64,000 nt of DNA, taken from assembly GCA_015680685.1 (NCBI GenBank), contig MNCI01020297.1, positions 62,729 to 126,728 of the forward strand. Reading direction: 5' to 3'. Source of the stretch: Gnetum montanum. Taxonomy: Eukaryota > Streptophyta > Gnetopsida > Gnetales > Gnetaceae. Of the stretch, positions 22,797-34,246 are shown piece after piece; the first letter of the stretch is position 1, and each line of letters begins with the position of its first letter. Made by a program: the position numbers and the translations under genes. The notes under the pieces are model-generated. The model was given only the letters and a program-made list of their open reading frames with translations. It was not told the DNA's origin and did not search any database.

Positions 22797-24379
22797 TCAA
22801 ACTAAGGTACGTAACATCCTGGCATCATGACTTAAAACTGATACCATAGAACGGTCTAGGCATCATGACCTAAACCTGATACCACAAAATGGTCCTGGGG
22901 CTATGACTTGAAACTGGCACCACAGAATGTCCTAGAGTCATGACAATAAATCGACACCACAGAGCTCTATCTAGTATGACACTAAATTGCCACATCCATC
23001 CGCCATGACATGAAACTAGCATCTAGAGTCCATTAAGACTATAAACTAGTTTGCCTCTTCACAGTCTGCTATGACTATAAACTAGCAATGCACCGTTTGC
23101 TACAATGCTAAACTGGCACCATCCAAAGGGTTATGACATGAAACTAACCCGCAACAGTCCACTATGAATGTAAATGGTGACATCATCGATGATAGGAAAT
23201 ACTTGAAAAGATATGTTGCTACAATTGGTTGTACATGTTTAACAAGGACTTGCTGCATAATTTGTCCCATGGACCTTGATGAAGCTAATGTCATTCATGA
23301 TTCCGTCTGCTTTGAAATTGCACATGGTGGCTCCATCTCCTTGGTTGTTTTCAAGTTTAAAGTGCTTAGTTAACCATTCCATTTGTGGTTTTCTTATCTT
23401 CTTGGAGTTGTGTTTGCAAGATGACATGCCTGAGGCATTCGTGCACAGATGCACTTCATGATGACAACAAGGTATCACATTCTTCCTAACTCTCGCAACT
23501 GGGTTAATCAATATGTTCATAAGTATATTCCCCATTCCTGATACATTCCCTATTCCCCATCATGTTCCCTTTTTCCTATTTAATTACACTCCCTGGATAC
23601 ATTATACTCCCCCAAAGCTCTTGATATATTGTTGCACACTGTAGCTCTCTAAGAAGTTGCAACGCAAAACATAGTACACAGTATAGCTCTCTAAGCAGTT
23701 GCAAACACATGAGCACGAGAACACTGTAGCTCTCTAAGCAGTTGCAAATGCATGAGCACGAGCACAAGACTGAAAGCAAGCTCTTTCAAAAAGACCAAAA
23801 AGAAAACAAAAACAAAAATAAAAAAAGAAACAAACAAAAAAAGAAAAAGAATAAAAAGGTCAAAGAGTAAAATACACAGAAAAGATCTTCATGACCCCAT
23901 TGACATCATAGACGAAAGACTATTGGCTATTCTCATACAAGCCCCAGGTGAGAAGGTAATTGTCTTGGAAAATAGTTACACTCATGTCTCAAAAAGATCA
24001 TATTGCACATCATTATGTAGATTTGGCTATTTACAACGGGCCCCGTAAACACTCTATAAGAGTCCTGTTTCTCCAAAGAACGCACCTCCTATGTCTTGGT
24101 TCCGAGTCTGCCGAAAATCAGCTATTGACAAGGACCAATGATATAGCTTGTTCATGTGAGATTCCAATGACAATTATATACCTTGATCAACTCTTGATTT
24201 TCCCAGTTACAACCAATCCCCTTGCATCTTGAACTACACTTTCCCAACCCCATGTACTTTTGAACACAGTGTGATGATGTCCAGCCAAGGGTCGATGAAT
24301 AATGCTTGATACTTGGTTGTTCATCGTGTTTTGCACTTCTTTGTCGATGCCTCTTTGGTGGATTCCTATAGATGTCAAC
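22797..24379 (+). repeat. Tat1 3' non-coding region with two tandem repeat sets
   Basis: From 22800 to 23170 there are diverged units of about 50 bases carrying 'catgac..aaact(a/g)gca' phrases, as in Tat2. From 23638 to 23770 there are three units of about 45-50 bases with 'ctgtagctctctaag.agttgcaa'. An A-rich purine stretch follows (23785-23865). The open frames inside, including a Lys-rich one at 23752-24048, are low-complexity artefacts. The region leads into the polypurine tract. Confidence 0.6.
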
Positions 24380-24388
24380 AAAGAGGGG
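24380..24388 (+). other. Tat1 polypurine tract
   Basis: AAAGAGGGG four bases before the 3' LTR, the expected primer for plus-strand DNA synthesis. Tat2 carries the identical tract at 54679-54687. Confidence 0.75.
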
Positions 24389-24392
24389 CCAA

Positions 24393-26103
24393 TGAAACAC
24401 CACTAATTTTGGCCTATCACTTTGAAATAAGAACAACCTAGAGCCCTTCTGGATTTTTGGAGACAAAATTTAACTAAGGCATGAAACTCACGCCTAGCTT
24501 GCTCATGCTGTCAAGCTAGCTCACCCTCAACGTGAGTAACTCTGAAAACTTCAAAATCAAGTCAAAGATGGCCTAATCTGAAGGTGCAAGCCATCCTCAA
24601 GGGCCACTGATGTCAACTCCAAGCTTCAGCATTTAGGGATTCACATTTTAGCATCAAAAGGTGCAAATTTCCTCACTCATGCTAGCAGCCTGAGTGCAAC
24701 GTGAGCAACTTTTAAAGCCCAAAACTGAGTTGAAACAATATAATTCCTAACGTCCAAGTCATCCTCAGAGTTCATCATCGACAAAATTCAAGTTCCAGCC
24801 TCCAGAATTCTAGATTTTAGTTCAAAATTGCAAGTTTTTGTAGCTCACACTGTGGTCACACTGCACTCATGCTAGTAGTGTGAGTCTAGCATGAGCTACC
24901 CAAAATGGTCCAAAACAGGGTACATCAAGCTCAATTTTTGATTTTTAGATCATTCCTAAGGGAAACCACACAGTCAGACAAAAGTTGCACTTAAGAAACA
25001 AGCTTCAAAATCAAAATTTGGTGGAAAATACATCATTCTAGCTCACTCATGTTGAAGTCATGCTAAGGTCACGTTGACAGCGTGAGTGCAGCATGAGTGT
25101 AGCATGAGTGTAGCGTGAGCACGCTAAGGACATGCTAAAGCATAATCAACTCACGCTAGAAGTCCTGATCAAACAAAGAGGCCTCAAACTACCACAAAAT
25201 CACCTAGACCAACATCTTGCAATAGTCAATTCAGAGATTAAGAAGTTTCAAGTGAGCCGTAATCAATTTCTCTTGTTGTACATTATCATTTCATTGTAAA
25301 TTTTCATCATTTGTGAGCTTGTCAAAATCTTATGCTCTAAATTGTATGTGCTTCCATGAGCATAAGCTAGCTTGAGTAAGCCAACGCACGCTGTAAGATA
25401 CAATGCACTTGGTCAAAAATGTAGCTTTCCCACACACATCCAACTCACATATAGCTGTCCATCGGACATGTGTCACACGATCCGTTTTCCTCTCATCTCT
25501 TAGCCATTGATTCTGTCCATGAATTTCATATCCGAACCTAGCCAAACCCTATAAATATCCTATCAATTTAGATAAATGAGGTGGGCAATTTTGAAGGTTG
25601 ACGGCTTAGGAAACTCAGACTAGCAATCTTTGGGTGCTCAGGCACACTTGACTCCTAGCATCCAAGCACTTCTAAAACACATCACATCACCCTAGGGCTC
25701 GGCGCTTGACTTTCCATCTACATGTGCAACTACGCTTTGACTAGTGCACATATTTTCTAAGAAATACAATACAGTTGATTTTGCCAGCCATTATATTTTT
25801 TTCTTTGTTTTACGTTCAATTTATGTTTTGTTTACAATACCCGTTCTGCATACACTTCTATTTACATTTCATGCACACTATTTGCATTTCAAACATCAGT
25901 TACAATAACCCCAGCATAGGCCATAGTTTACGCTCGGGGAAGTCCTTGGTTGCTTTGCATGCAAACCATCCAAGGCACTTTACCTTCATTTTCTTTTCTA
26001 GATTGCCCTCGGGCAAAGGTAGGGTCAGCTGTGTCTGATTGATGATCTTTCAATGTTTGTTTTTTTTCCTTCCAGCCTTACACTAATGATTTAGGTCAAT
26101 ACA
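24393..26103 (+). repeat. Tat1 3' LTR
   Basis: Partner of the 5' LTR at 6480-8160. It starts TGAAACACCAC after the polypurine tract and ends 'ttaggtcaataca'. It contains the CTCACGCTG-type cluster (25050-25130) and TATAAAT at 25550-25556. It differs from the 5' copy by many transitions and a few small indels. Target duplication ccaat follows at 26104-26108. Confidence 0.88.
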
Positions 26104-28892
26104 CCAATGCAATGGGACCTCTTCATGAGGAGCCTGAAGTGGAATCTATCTAACAAATTCTAGAAGAAGAAGTGCTAATTGAACAATTACAATGAGGAGA
26201 AGTGCCTAGACTTGTGCCAAGGCTTGAGGTCACTTTGACTCAAGCCTACCTTAATATCATGAAGTCTTAAGAGATTCAATGATCCATTCTTTAAGAGATC
26301 AACTTTGGACCATTTTTGAAGAATGCTCTAGAGGATGTCAAGAATCAACTATGAACCTCTCCCGTGTGGCCAATCATCACATCTAGTGGGGAGTGGTACA
26401 TGGGAGAGACATACCTTTTCTGGAATAATGAAAAGCTAGTATCCATAGTTAAGATCAAGGACATTCAAGTGTCATATTCAGTAGAAGCTATTGCATAGGT
26501 ACTTTAGTTGCTTGACATTGGAACATAGCTAGTAGAATTATCCACACAAGGTGACCCTGAGGCCAAGAAGTGGTGGACCCAGTGTTGCTATCGGGTTGAC
26601 CATAAGGAGTATGATGCACTCACACTGACAGAGCTAATTTACTTTAGGATTGTGGCCTATCATCTCAATCCAATAGTGAGGCCAAGCAAGGTGACTAATT
26701 TCTCTGCATGAGCATGAATCGCTCTAAGCAAGAAGTTCTCCCATTAAGCTTTCACAACTACTATACTTGAAGAGTGAGAAGCATTTCAAAGAAAATGAAT
26801 GTGGAAGGAAGACCCTATCCTTTCCATGCTTCATCAAGAAACTTTGTATGACGGTAGGCATCATTCACTCTTCTAATGATACACTCAGGCATAATCCTTT
26901 GGCTTCATGATCCAAAATTATGAAAGAGAAGATGCCAATGATTACTCAGTTAGAAAAGCTTTTTCCACCACCACCCATTGAGGAAACAACATTGAAGGCT
27001 CCTGCAACCATCAAGCATCTACAAAAAGTCTAAGAATAACTCTTGAGTGAATAAGAGAAACAAGTAGAAATGAGTAGGGTAGATCCATCTATGTATTGGA
27101 TAGTGATGATTCATCTTAATGAGGTGGCCCAAATAGTTAGCTAGATGGAGAGGCATGGTTCCATTTTCTCTGCCCAACAAACATAGCTTTCTTTGAGGTC
27201 GGATCCCAATTCTTGAGAGGTGATGGTGTCACTAGCAACACATCATTTATTTCCAAAAATATCTAGGAATTTCTTCACTTTCTCAATGCAGTTAGAGAAA
27301 GGTGAAGAGGTAACTTTCTTGGTGATGTAGCACCAAGGATACGAGAGAGTGGAAAAAGTGGTTGTTGACTGTGTAGCAGAAGTATTGAATGCACCCATGG
27401 TGTCTATACAAAACATATTTTCAGTTCAAGATGTGTAAAGGTTTGTAAGCATGGTTAATAGAAAATTAAATGCATCCCAACATGAAAAGTTGTTTAAACG
27501 ACTAGTAGAAACTAGGCAACTAACTTTAGACATTTTTAATCTTCTAGAGAACATCATTACAACCTAGTCAAAGCTACTAAATGCAAGGGGCAAATGAATT
27601 ATTTTGGAGGGGCAACTAGAAATGGCCCAAGAGAAAAATTAATGCTTGGCTGCAAAGGTTTTCGAACTTTGTGCCTGACTTTTAGTTCAAGCAATCTACA
27701 GCCCAATAGTGACAAGGCATGAAGCTATCAAACAGCTTCAAGAACAATTTTAGAAGGCTAAGGAGGAGGTAGTAATGACCATCTTTAAATAGTTCATAGT
27801 AGAAGTTGAAATGTACTCAATCTGGAAGAACTTGAATCAGATGCATTAAGAGAATGAAGCATTAATTACATAGAATCATCGTGGATGAAATGTTCATGCT
27901 CAAAATGATCAAATGCAAAAATTCATTCATCAACAATAGGAGCAACTTGCTAGGGCAAACACTAGACTAAGGAAATTAACCATGGAAAATCATAATTTAT
28001 TAATGAAGGTGGTATGCATCTTGCATCAGAAGTTTACCATTAAGATCCACCACCTGGAGGAATGAAGCACTCAAATTTGAGATAGTGAAAGATCACTATA
28101 GGGACTAGGTTGGCTTGTAGAAAGAAGTTAATGACAAACACATTTAGATGGAAAAGTAAAAAATGAATGAAGCCCTCTAGCAACTCCTAAAAGGAAGAGA
28201 AATATGGCAGCCCATCCTTGATGGGATCAACACCTACAACAAAGTGAAGATCTACTTGAAGGAGTTGCAAATTGAGGAAATGATAGAGTACATGGAGTTG
28301 GACAATCTCTGCTACAAAAACCTATTAATGCTGACTACCAGATGGATATAGTCAAAATTGGAGAAGCAAGTGGCTAGCTTGTACCTACTATATGAGGGTA
28401 AGTTCAAGCACCATAAAGACACCATGTAGAAGCTTGAAACTACAAACGTTGAACTTGAAGTTCTCAAAGGATAATTTAGAGATGAATGATCTATCACTAA
28501 GAATCTAGCTAGATGGATGAATGACTACCAGGAGCTAAAGAATATAGTCAGGGAATTTGACATTAAACGAAAATAGTTTGCTACCTAGTTCATCAATGTG
28601 AAGGAGTTATTTTTAGCAATCCCATGTCCTTGGGATGTGCCCATTCCAACCCACATTGGGGAAGCTACATGGTTGGCGCATGATCTCAAGAGTAAGGAGG
28701 AGAAAATGAAAGCACTGCTAGATGCTTTTCACCTCCTACCTAAAGTCATAGTTGTATCAGGATAGTCATAGCCATCTCAATCATTGCCCATGTCTGAAGC
28801 CAGTGAATCTTCCTTGGAGCTTCAGGAACCACCACCACATGGGACTGTCTAATCTTCTTCATCAGCTTCACATCATCAAGGAACATGTTGCT
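26104..28892 (+). pseudogene. Element A downstream ORF, main part (plant transposon-protein-like plus coiled coil)
   Basis: Continuation of the ORF begun at 6363, heavily broken. At 26385 it reads SGEWYMGETYLFW, matching SGEWYLGKTYQFW of element C (34616), and further on ELIYFRIVAYHLNPIVRP matches ERIYFKISTYHLFPTTRL there. This arrangement resembles the 'putative plant transposon protein' domain. The rest is rich in Glu, Lys and Gln and probably forms coiled coils. Its position between integrase and the polypurine tract is that of the Athila env-like gene. No signal peptide or clear membrane segment was recognised. Confidence 0.5.
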
Positions 28893-29078
28893 AAATTTTA
28901 AATATTTGAATCATGGTATTTTATTTGGTATCCTAAACACCTTCATTTTTGTAATGTGTTGATCCATACACTCCATTTTTGTCAAGTTAGTCAATTATTT
29001 TCTTTGAAGAAAAAGTCAGTCAATAATCCCATACCTTTCCAATTTTAAAAGAACTTGAGGATGATTTTTTATTCAATC

Positions 29079-29087
29079 GTGGGGGTA
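29079..29087 (+). other. Element A polypurine tract
   Basis: GTGGGGGTA immediately before the LTR start TGATGAG. Element C has the same nine bases at 37159-37167, and F has the reverse complement at about 57692-57700. Confidence 0.7.
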
Positions 29088-29976
29088 TGATGAGTTGTGT
29101 TCTATCAGTTACATTGACGAAACCTAGTTGATGAGGTGTAGTTGATGCATCATATCATGCATTGACATGGCCATGTTGACGTAGTGTCTGTAGTTGGCTA
29201 TAAATACACATGTGTAGCTACATTTATGGCAAGTAGAGATTGTAGATGTAGTAGAGCTCTTACATTTTTTCCATTTGAAAATTAGAATTTTTCCTCTGAG
29301 TTCCTACAATAGAAATCACTGAGTGTATGGATCTTTATTTAACCATTGTTGTACTTGAGCATGACGGTGTGTGAGGAAATAAAGATGAGCTTTCTGATAA
29401 ACCTTGCAACACTTTGGATAGATTAGCTATTTCATTCATGTATTTAATGTTCTTAATTAGTAATTAAATATTTTCTAGTTATTACATTAATGAAGTAATC
29501 ATGTAAGCTAGATTACATACATAAGTATGCCCGCTTCAAGCACAACACGTATTTGCTTGGTAATCCCAACAACGTTATCATTTGTACACTTGGTAGCATA
29601 GCACTTGGTCACTCAATAGTGGATACATGGGTTCAGGATGTGTATAGAAAGTGGGAACAGATGCTTATGTTAGGATTATTTAAATGATTAGTTAATTAGT
29701 TGATTTAGATTAGTTAATCAAATTTCTTTTATCTACATTTTAAGCACCTAACTATAAAACATAAAAATGATAAAAATAGAATGCCTTAGTTACACTTAAC
29801 CATACCAACAAATGTCACAAGTGTAATTAGGAAGATAACAATTGACCTTAAGGCTAGATTCACTTCTTAAAGGGCTAGTGCATTGCAAACAATAAAGTCC
29901 ACCAAATTTGACCAAATCGTGCATGAATGCTTTGTTATTCATATGGTTGGGCATAGGGGTACCTCATCGCTCATCA
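29088..29976 (+). repeat. Element A 3' LTR
   Basis: Begins TGATGAGTTGTG and ends CGCTCATCA, 889 bases. It includes TATAAAT at 29199-29205, preceded by 'tgatgaggtgtagttgatgcatc' type repeats and 'ttgacgtagtg'. It aligns with the LTR of B (43797-44659) from the TATA region onward ('gagtgtatggatctttattt' is shared). The five bases gtagg follow. Confidence 0.75.
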
Positions 29977-29981
29977 GTAGG

Positions 29982-30020
29982 GTTGGTTCAAACATACATG
30001 TTGAATATCCCTTTTTAATA
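29982..30020 (-). pseudogene. Copia RT fragment between elements A and C
   Basis: On the minus strand this short piece continues the Ty1/copia RT reading from 38009 across the C insertion. The joined stretch shows the block corresponding to PRAWY followed by KIIDFLL. It is the remaining target sequence between the two insertions. Confidence 0.5.
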
Positions 30021-30025
30021 GAAAT
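30021..30025 (+). repeat. Left target duplication of element C (gaaat)
   Basis: The five bases before the C 5' LTR are gaaat; those after its 3' LTR (38004-38008) are gaaag, a 4/5 match. Confidence 0.6.
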
Positions 30026-30862
30026 TGATGAATCATGTTTTGTAGGACTCCAATATTGGATATTGAATATCAGAGTTGCGTTATTGGGTATCTGATGTTA
30101 GGGATTTGATATTACCCCTTCTATGCTAGCCTATAAATACAATAGTTAGATGCATGATTGGGATATAGATTCAGATATACATTTTGATAGATTTCAAGTT
30201 TTGTTAGTTTCTAGTGCATGCTCGTAGTATGATGTTAAGTGATTGTACGACATCCTTATTTGAGTATGATGTACTTGGACACGTTACATGTTTGGCAATA
30301 AAGATCGAGATTACTTTCATCATTGCAACATCCACTTAGCTTTATTATTATTTTTAATTACTTAAATGCTTACTATTTTCCTCAGTTAATGTTATCAATT
30401 ATTGCTCTTTATTTCTTCTATCATTAAGTGAAATAAGTACGACTAATCGCGAGTGCTTAAGTGTAACTACTTGGTAATCCAATAGTGTTATCATTTGGTT
30501 TGCCTAGTAACAGTACACTTAGTAATCATAGCAATAGTTACGAAAGGTTAGAAATGAATACTCATTGCATGTAGGCTAGTTTAGACTTTACTTTCCATTG
30601 TTAATTAGCTTAATCAATTGATTTCTTCATTATCATTAGGAGTAGCATAAGGACAAAATCACATCAATTATCATATGCCCCACTTTGCATTAAACCATAC
30701 ATGACAAAGCTACCATTAGTCCAAGTGGGAAGATAGTGAACTACAACCAAGACATAATGATCTAGATGCCACTACTAATCCCATTTATGGAAGTCGATCG
30801 AATCATGCATGAATGCTTGTGAGTCATATGGTTGGGCATAGGAGGTACCTTGCCACTCATTA
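30026..30862 (+). repeat. Element C 5' LTR
   Basis: Starts TGATGAATCATG and ends CACTCATTA. TATAAAT lies at 30132-30138. The U3 carries repeats of 'caatattggat' and 'attgggtatctgatgttagg'. The 3' LTR is its partner and is almost equal in length. Confidence 0.85.
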
Positions 30863-30863
30863 T

Positions 30864-30881
30864 TGGTGTCGTTACTGGGGA
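30864..30881 (+). other. Element C primer binding site (Asp-tRNA type)
   Basis: TGGTGTCGTTACTGGGGA. The typical Athila site TGGCGCCGTTGCCGGGGA differs at four positions, all transitions, so a decayed Asp-tRNA site is the simplest reading. Confidence 0.65.
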
Positions 30882-30994
30882 TGGTGCTAATTATCTAGAT
30901 TAGTTATATTATACATGGTCACTATAAAGGTATTAATGATCTATCTTTTAGAAAATATTAATATTTTAAGTCACACATGTTATCAGGTAGAATC

Positions 30995-31840
30995 ATGTCT
31001 TCTTCACATAGGACCAAGACTACATCACATGATGAAAGCACTCATAGGAGAAATGATAGGATCTATACTAAAGAAAATTGGAGTAAAAAACCTCAAGAAG
31101 GGATTTCTTATGCTCATTTAGACCCTTACTACACTCAAGAACTAGGTTCACCTAAGGCAAACAATCCTAGAGGAGATGGAGTAAGTCCTAGTTTAAGGAG
31201 CATCTTGAGGCCTTGGGCCTCCTCTAAACTTAGAAAAGATAAATCAAGGGACCATGAGGAGAACTATAGGAGCCATGATGATTCTACTAGTTCCTTATCT
31301 TCCTCTTCCTCTTCAACATCTAGTTTTGACGAAGATGAACATAGGTACAAAGATAGAGCTCCACTATGGGATCAAGATAAAGATAGAAATCAAACCCAAG
31401 GGAAAAATAAAAGACATCAAAATGAGCACAGACAAGATCATCACAATTAGACGAATAGAAATATAGATTATCATAATGATGTGTCTAGTATAGATGAACC
31501 CTTGGCTTCTAGGGGCCTAACATAGATTAGAGAAGTAGCTCAAATACCCCAAAGGTATCAAAGGGATAGCTGCATCAAATGGCTTGACATGAACAACATT
31601 TCTAAATTTAGGGGAGGCTATAATTCTGATTTACATCACTTATAAGCCTTCAATGATGCCTATGCCTTACAAAATATCAAAAATAAGTGGTGAAAGCTTA
31701 AGCTCTTTCCTAGGACACTAATAGATAAAGCTGAAAGTTGGTATAGATCATTGGAACCAAGTTCCATCCACCAGTGGTCCACCTATGCGAGAGTGTCCCA
31801 CCTAAGAAAACAAATCTAAAGGTGGAAGCAAGAAAATCAT
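30995..31840 (+). pseudogene. Element C gag (N-terminal part)
   Basis: The start ATG at 30995 (MSSSHRTKTTSHDES) is chosen because element G starts the same way at 63203 (MSPSQRANNPSHDEN). An Asp/Arg/His-rich stretch with a Ser run (about 31286-31325) follows, then after stops the Gag core: NNISKFRGGYNSD, KLKLFPRTLIDKAESWYRSLEP and SIHQW. Several stops replace Trp, Gln or Arg codons. The RNA-binding C-terminus and pol are absent; the unusual module follows directly. Confidence 0.7.
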
Positions 31841-32266
31841 GAACCTATCTAACCCTAGGCAAGGGCCAACATTCGTTGTTACTCCAACACCTAACAAAAA
31901 TAATGAACCTAGCATCATGAAAAGACAAATGAATCCATGCATCAATAATCATGATAAAGTATGTAGTTGTTGGCCAAACATTTGCAAGGTTCACACAACT
32001 CATACTCAAACCCACCATACGTTTAACAATTGTGTGAGCAACAACCCATCTACATAGCCACCACTAAACCAGAAGACACCAAGTGGCTTGAAAATGAGAG
32101 TCTAACACTATTTCACAAATGCATTGAGCCTACCTGTTCACTTATTAAATCTTATCACGATCAAATGCTTAGTTGTGGGGAAGATGCCCCATCCTTAAAT
32201 TCAAAATTAATATGTGTTTTTAATCTTTCTGTTTTACAATTTTTTGATCATTTTCTCATTTCTTGA
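31841..32266 (+). pseudogene. Module specific to elements C and F
   Basis: Reads QGPTFVVTPTPNKNNEP, then VCSCWPN, then after a stop TTKPEDTKWLENESLTLFHKC. The same order is seen in element F on the minus strand (about 60100-60480: ccaacatttgtcattacttcaac, agttgttggcc, and a WLENEN-type block). Elements A and B show nothing like it. It sits where pol is missing. I do not recognise a function. Its end rejoins the common post-integrase non-coding sequence near 32170. Confidence 0.5.
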
Positions 32267-34246
32267 TATAAATTTTTCCTATTCTTTTTATATTTTTCCA
32301 CATTCTATTTTCATTTCCTTCATCAATAATCTTGTTGTGAATAAAATGACATCATGTAGTCCATTGAGGTGAGGTTTTCTCTATTTTGTCAGAGTCATGA
32401 GGAATTGATTATCTAGATAGTGAGGCTATGTCATCCATCCATCCATCCCATTAATAAGAGGTTCTTACCATGGTCCTAATGATAATTTTTTTCCATCATC
32501 AAACTAAGAATAAACTTATAATCATTGTGCCTGGACAGAAAAGTGAAGAACCAAGTCGAAATGTGAAGGGTATGACCTCAAGGAAATTTGTGGAATCTCT
32601 TTAACCACTTTTATATGTGCTATCATGTTGGTAAGGTTGTAATTATATCCTTTTTGATCTAACAAAAAATGAAAGTATGAGTAAAATAAGTGCTACCTTA
32701 CCATGTCACTAGAAAGACATGTTACCCATGCTTGAAGGTAGTCCTTTGGTAAGGTTGACATAGATATAAATAAAATAAAAGGGTATTGAATGAATTTCTA
32801 GGGGTTCCACTAGAAAGACAAGTTACCAATGCCTAAAGATTGGTGGCTTCTTAGAATTCAAAAAAAAAAAGTATTGTAAATAAACTCCTTCCTTGGAAAA
32901 AATGCTAAGTGATGCTACTCCTTGCAATGGTGGTAGTCTTATGGTTGTCAACCAAAAAGATAAAACAATGCGATTTCACTGAAATGTGGTTTGGACTTAG
33001 TTTGAATCTTGGAAAGAAGGCATAAACCATTAATAACACATAAGGATTTATTATGCCTATGGTGAGGCACCTCACATCCAATTTCTACAATCCTTTCTAA
33101 AATCCATCTCATCTCATTGTCTGTATGGTCATAACTTGTGGTTTTGTGTAACATAAAGTTATTTTCTCAAATTGGTGATTTTAACATGTGTGTTTTTTCA
33201 ATAAGTATGTGTTGCATTTAACTCCTTTTGTGCCTACAAACATTTTTAGGTGTGGTTATATAAGGGCATCAAGTGTTGGAGCCTTCTTTGGGGAGGACCC
33301 ACTTGTACTTGTACTTGTGGGTCACAACCACATCATCTTGAACCTTCCAAGTGCATAAATGATCAATTCAAAACCTTCCCTTATCATATAATTAATCTGT
33401 TCTACACCATGAATCCAAATACCCTTTTTAACATCTTCCAAAGATTTTAATGCCTACGATTCCATCTTCTAACATTATTGATGCCTAAATATGAATTCTC
33501 ACTTATCCTAGAACTTTGAATTTTACATGAAATCCTCCAACCAATCACAAAGCTTCATTTTCCATGCTAAATGTTCTCATAGAATGAAATTTCAAGATTC
33601 TCGATATCGACTACTCGATATTGGATGGGAGTCAATATTGGATACCTGATGTCAGGTACCCAATATTGGGTCCATAAAAACCTATAAATAGGACACCTAC
33701 AGTGTTTGAAAAATTTATTATCATCAATTGAATCTAGGGGAGTTTTTACATTTTTCTCTCTCAACTAAGAGCTCTATGCATCCAACTTCCACATGTGATA
33801 TCTTGCTCCATATAGCTTTCATTTTCATGGTTTTTGAACCTATTTGATCCTAGAGTGTTTAATTTAGTTGGGAAAGGGTGCTTGTGTGGAAAACTTGTGC
33901 CAATTTTTTGAAATTTTCTATCATCAAAAAGGTAATATAAGGGTAATAATGTTAAAAAACCTTAAGTATCTTAATGAACAAATAGTCATATGTATGCCAG
34001 AATCTCCAATTCTCTCACCCAAGGGATCATAACCATCATTAGAAGCCATACATGAGGGACAAGAGGCCAATTGCAAAGGGCCATAAAATAAGTTAGTACT
34101 TTTTGGGCATTTTTTCTTGAAATTTTTCTAACTCTATAATCATATGAGCCAAGGACTTCATAGAACTAAGGTCATGAGTAAGGTATAAATCTATTGATGA
34201 TAAATAAAAAACACCTTAGGAATACTAAATATTTGATTGATTGTAG
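32267..34246 (+). other. Element C non-coding stretch before downstream ORF
   Basis: Counterpart of 4144-6362 in A. Landmarks: 'catccatccatcc' near 32433, 'ccactagaaagacatgttacccatgc' near 32707, and 'ggaggacccacttg' near 33291. An LTR-like promoter module lies at 33595-33690. The open frames at 33250-33450 and on the other strand are not shared with A or B. It ends 'gattgattgtag' directly before the ATG, which looks like a splice acceptor. Confidence 0.55.
33595..33690 (+). promoter_or_regulatory. Element C internal U3-like promoter module
   Basis: Contains 'gtcaatattggatacctgat', 'gtcaggtacccaatattggg' and TATAAAT (33683-33689). The same phrases occur in this element's LTR: 'ttggatacctgatgtcagg' here against 'ttgggtatctgatgttagg' near 30085-30105. 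It stands about 560 bases before the downstream ORF. It matches the C LTR rather than the A LTR, so it seems to have co-evolved with its own U3. Confidence 0.5.

Larger units (their letters stand above)
6480..26103 (+). mobile_element. Tat1: Tat-like Ty3/gypsy retrotransposon with both LTRs, inserted in element A
   Basis: Two 1.7-kb direct repeats (6480-8160 and 24393-26103) begin TGAAACACCAC and end in TATA/TACA, flanked by a near-matching five-base duplication. Inside are a primer binding site, gag, protease, RT, RNase H, a second plant Tat-type RNase H, integrase and a polypurine tract, all on the plus strand. A spliced gene lies on the minus strand between protease and RT. The second RNase H places it in the Tat/Ogre/Retand group. 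The total of about 19.6 kb is long even for that group. Pol is inactivated by stops, frameshifts and lost catalytic residues. Confidence 0.88.
1..29976 (+). mobile_element. Element A: Athila-like Ty3/gypsy retrotransposon, 5'-truncated by the window, interrupted by Tat1
   Basis: The order is gag end, protease, RT, RNase H, integrase (1-4143), a long non-coding stretch, a downstream ORF, a polypurine tract and a 3' LTR (29088-29976). The span 6480-26103 belongs to a younger Tat-like element inserted in the downstream ORF, so A consists of 1-6479 plus 26104-29976. The pol order and the ORF between integrase and polypurine tract fit the Athila lineage. Its own 5' LTR lies before the window. The first five bases after its 3' LTR (29977-29981, gtagg) would be its target duplication, but the left copy cannot be seen. 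Confidence 0.8.

Noticed and set aside
23752-24048. Lys-rich 98-codon open frame
   Set aside because: Comes from an A-rich purine stretch near the Tat1 polypurine tract; no conservation.
26104-28892. Retroviral-type envelope gene in element A
   Set aside because: The position fits, but no signal peptide, furin-type site or fusion/transmembrane pattern was recognised; the readable domain looks like a plant transposon protein.
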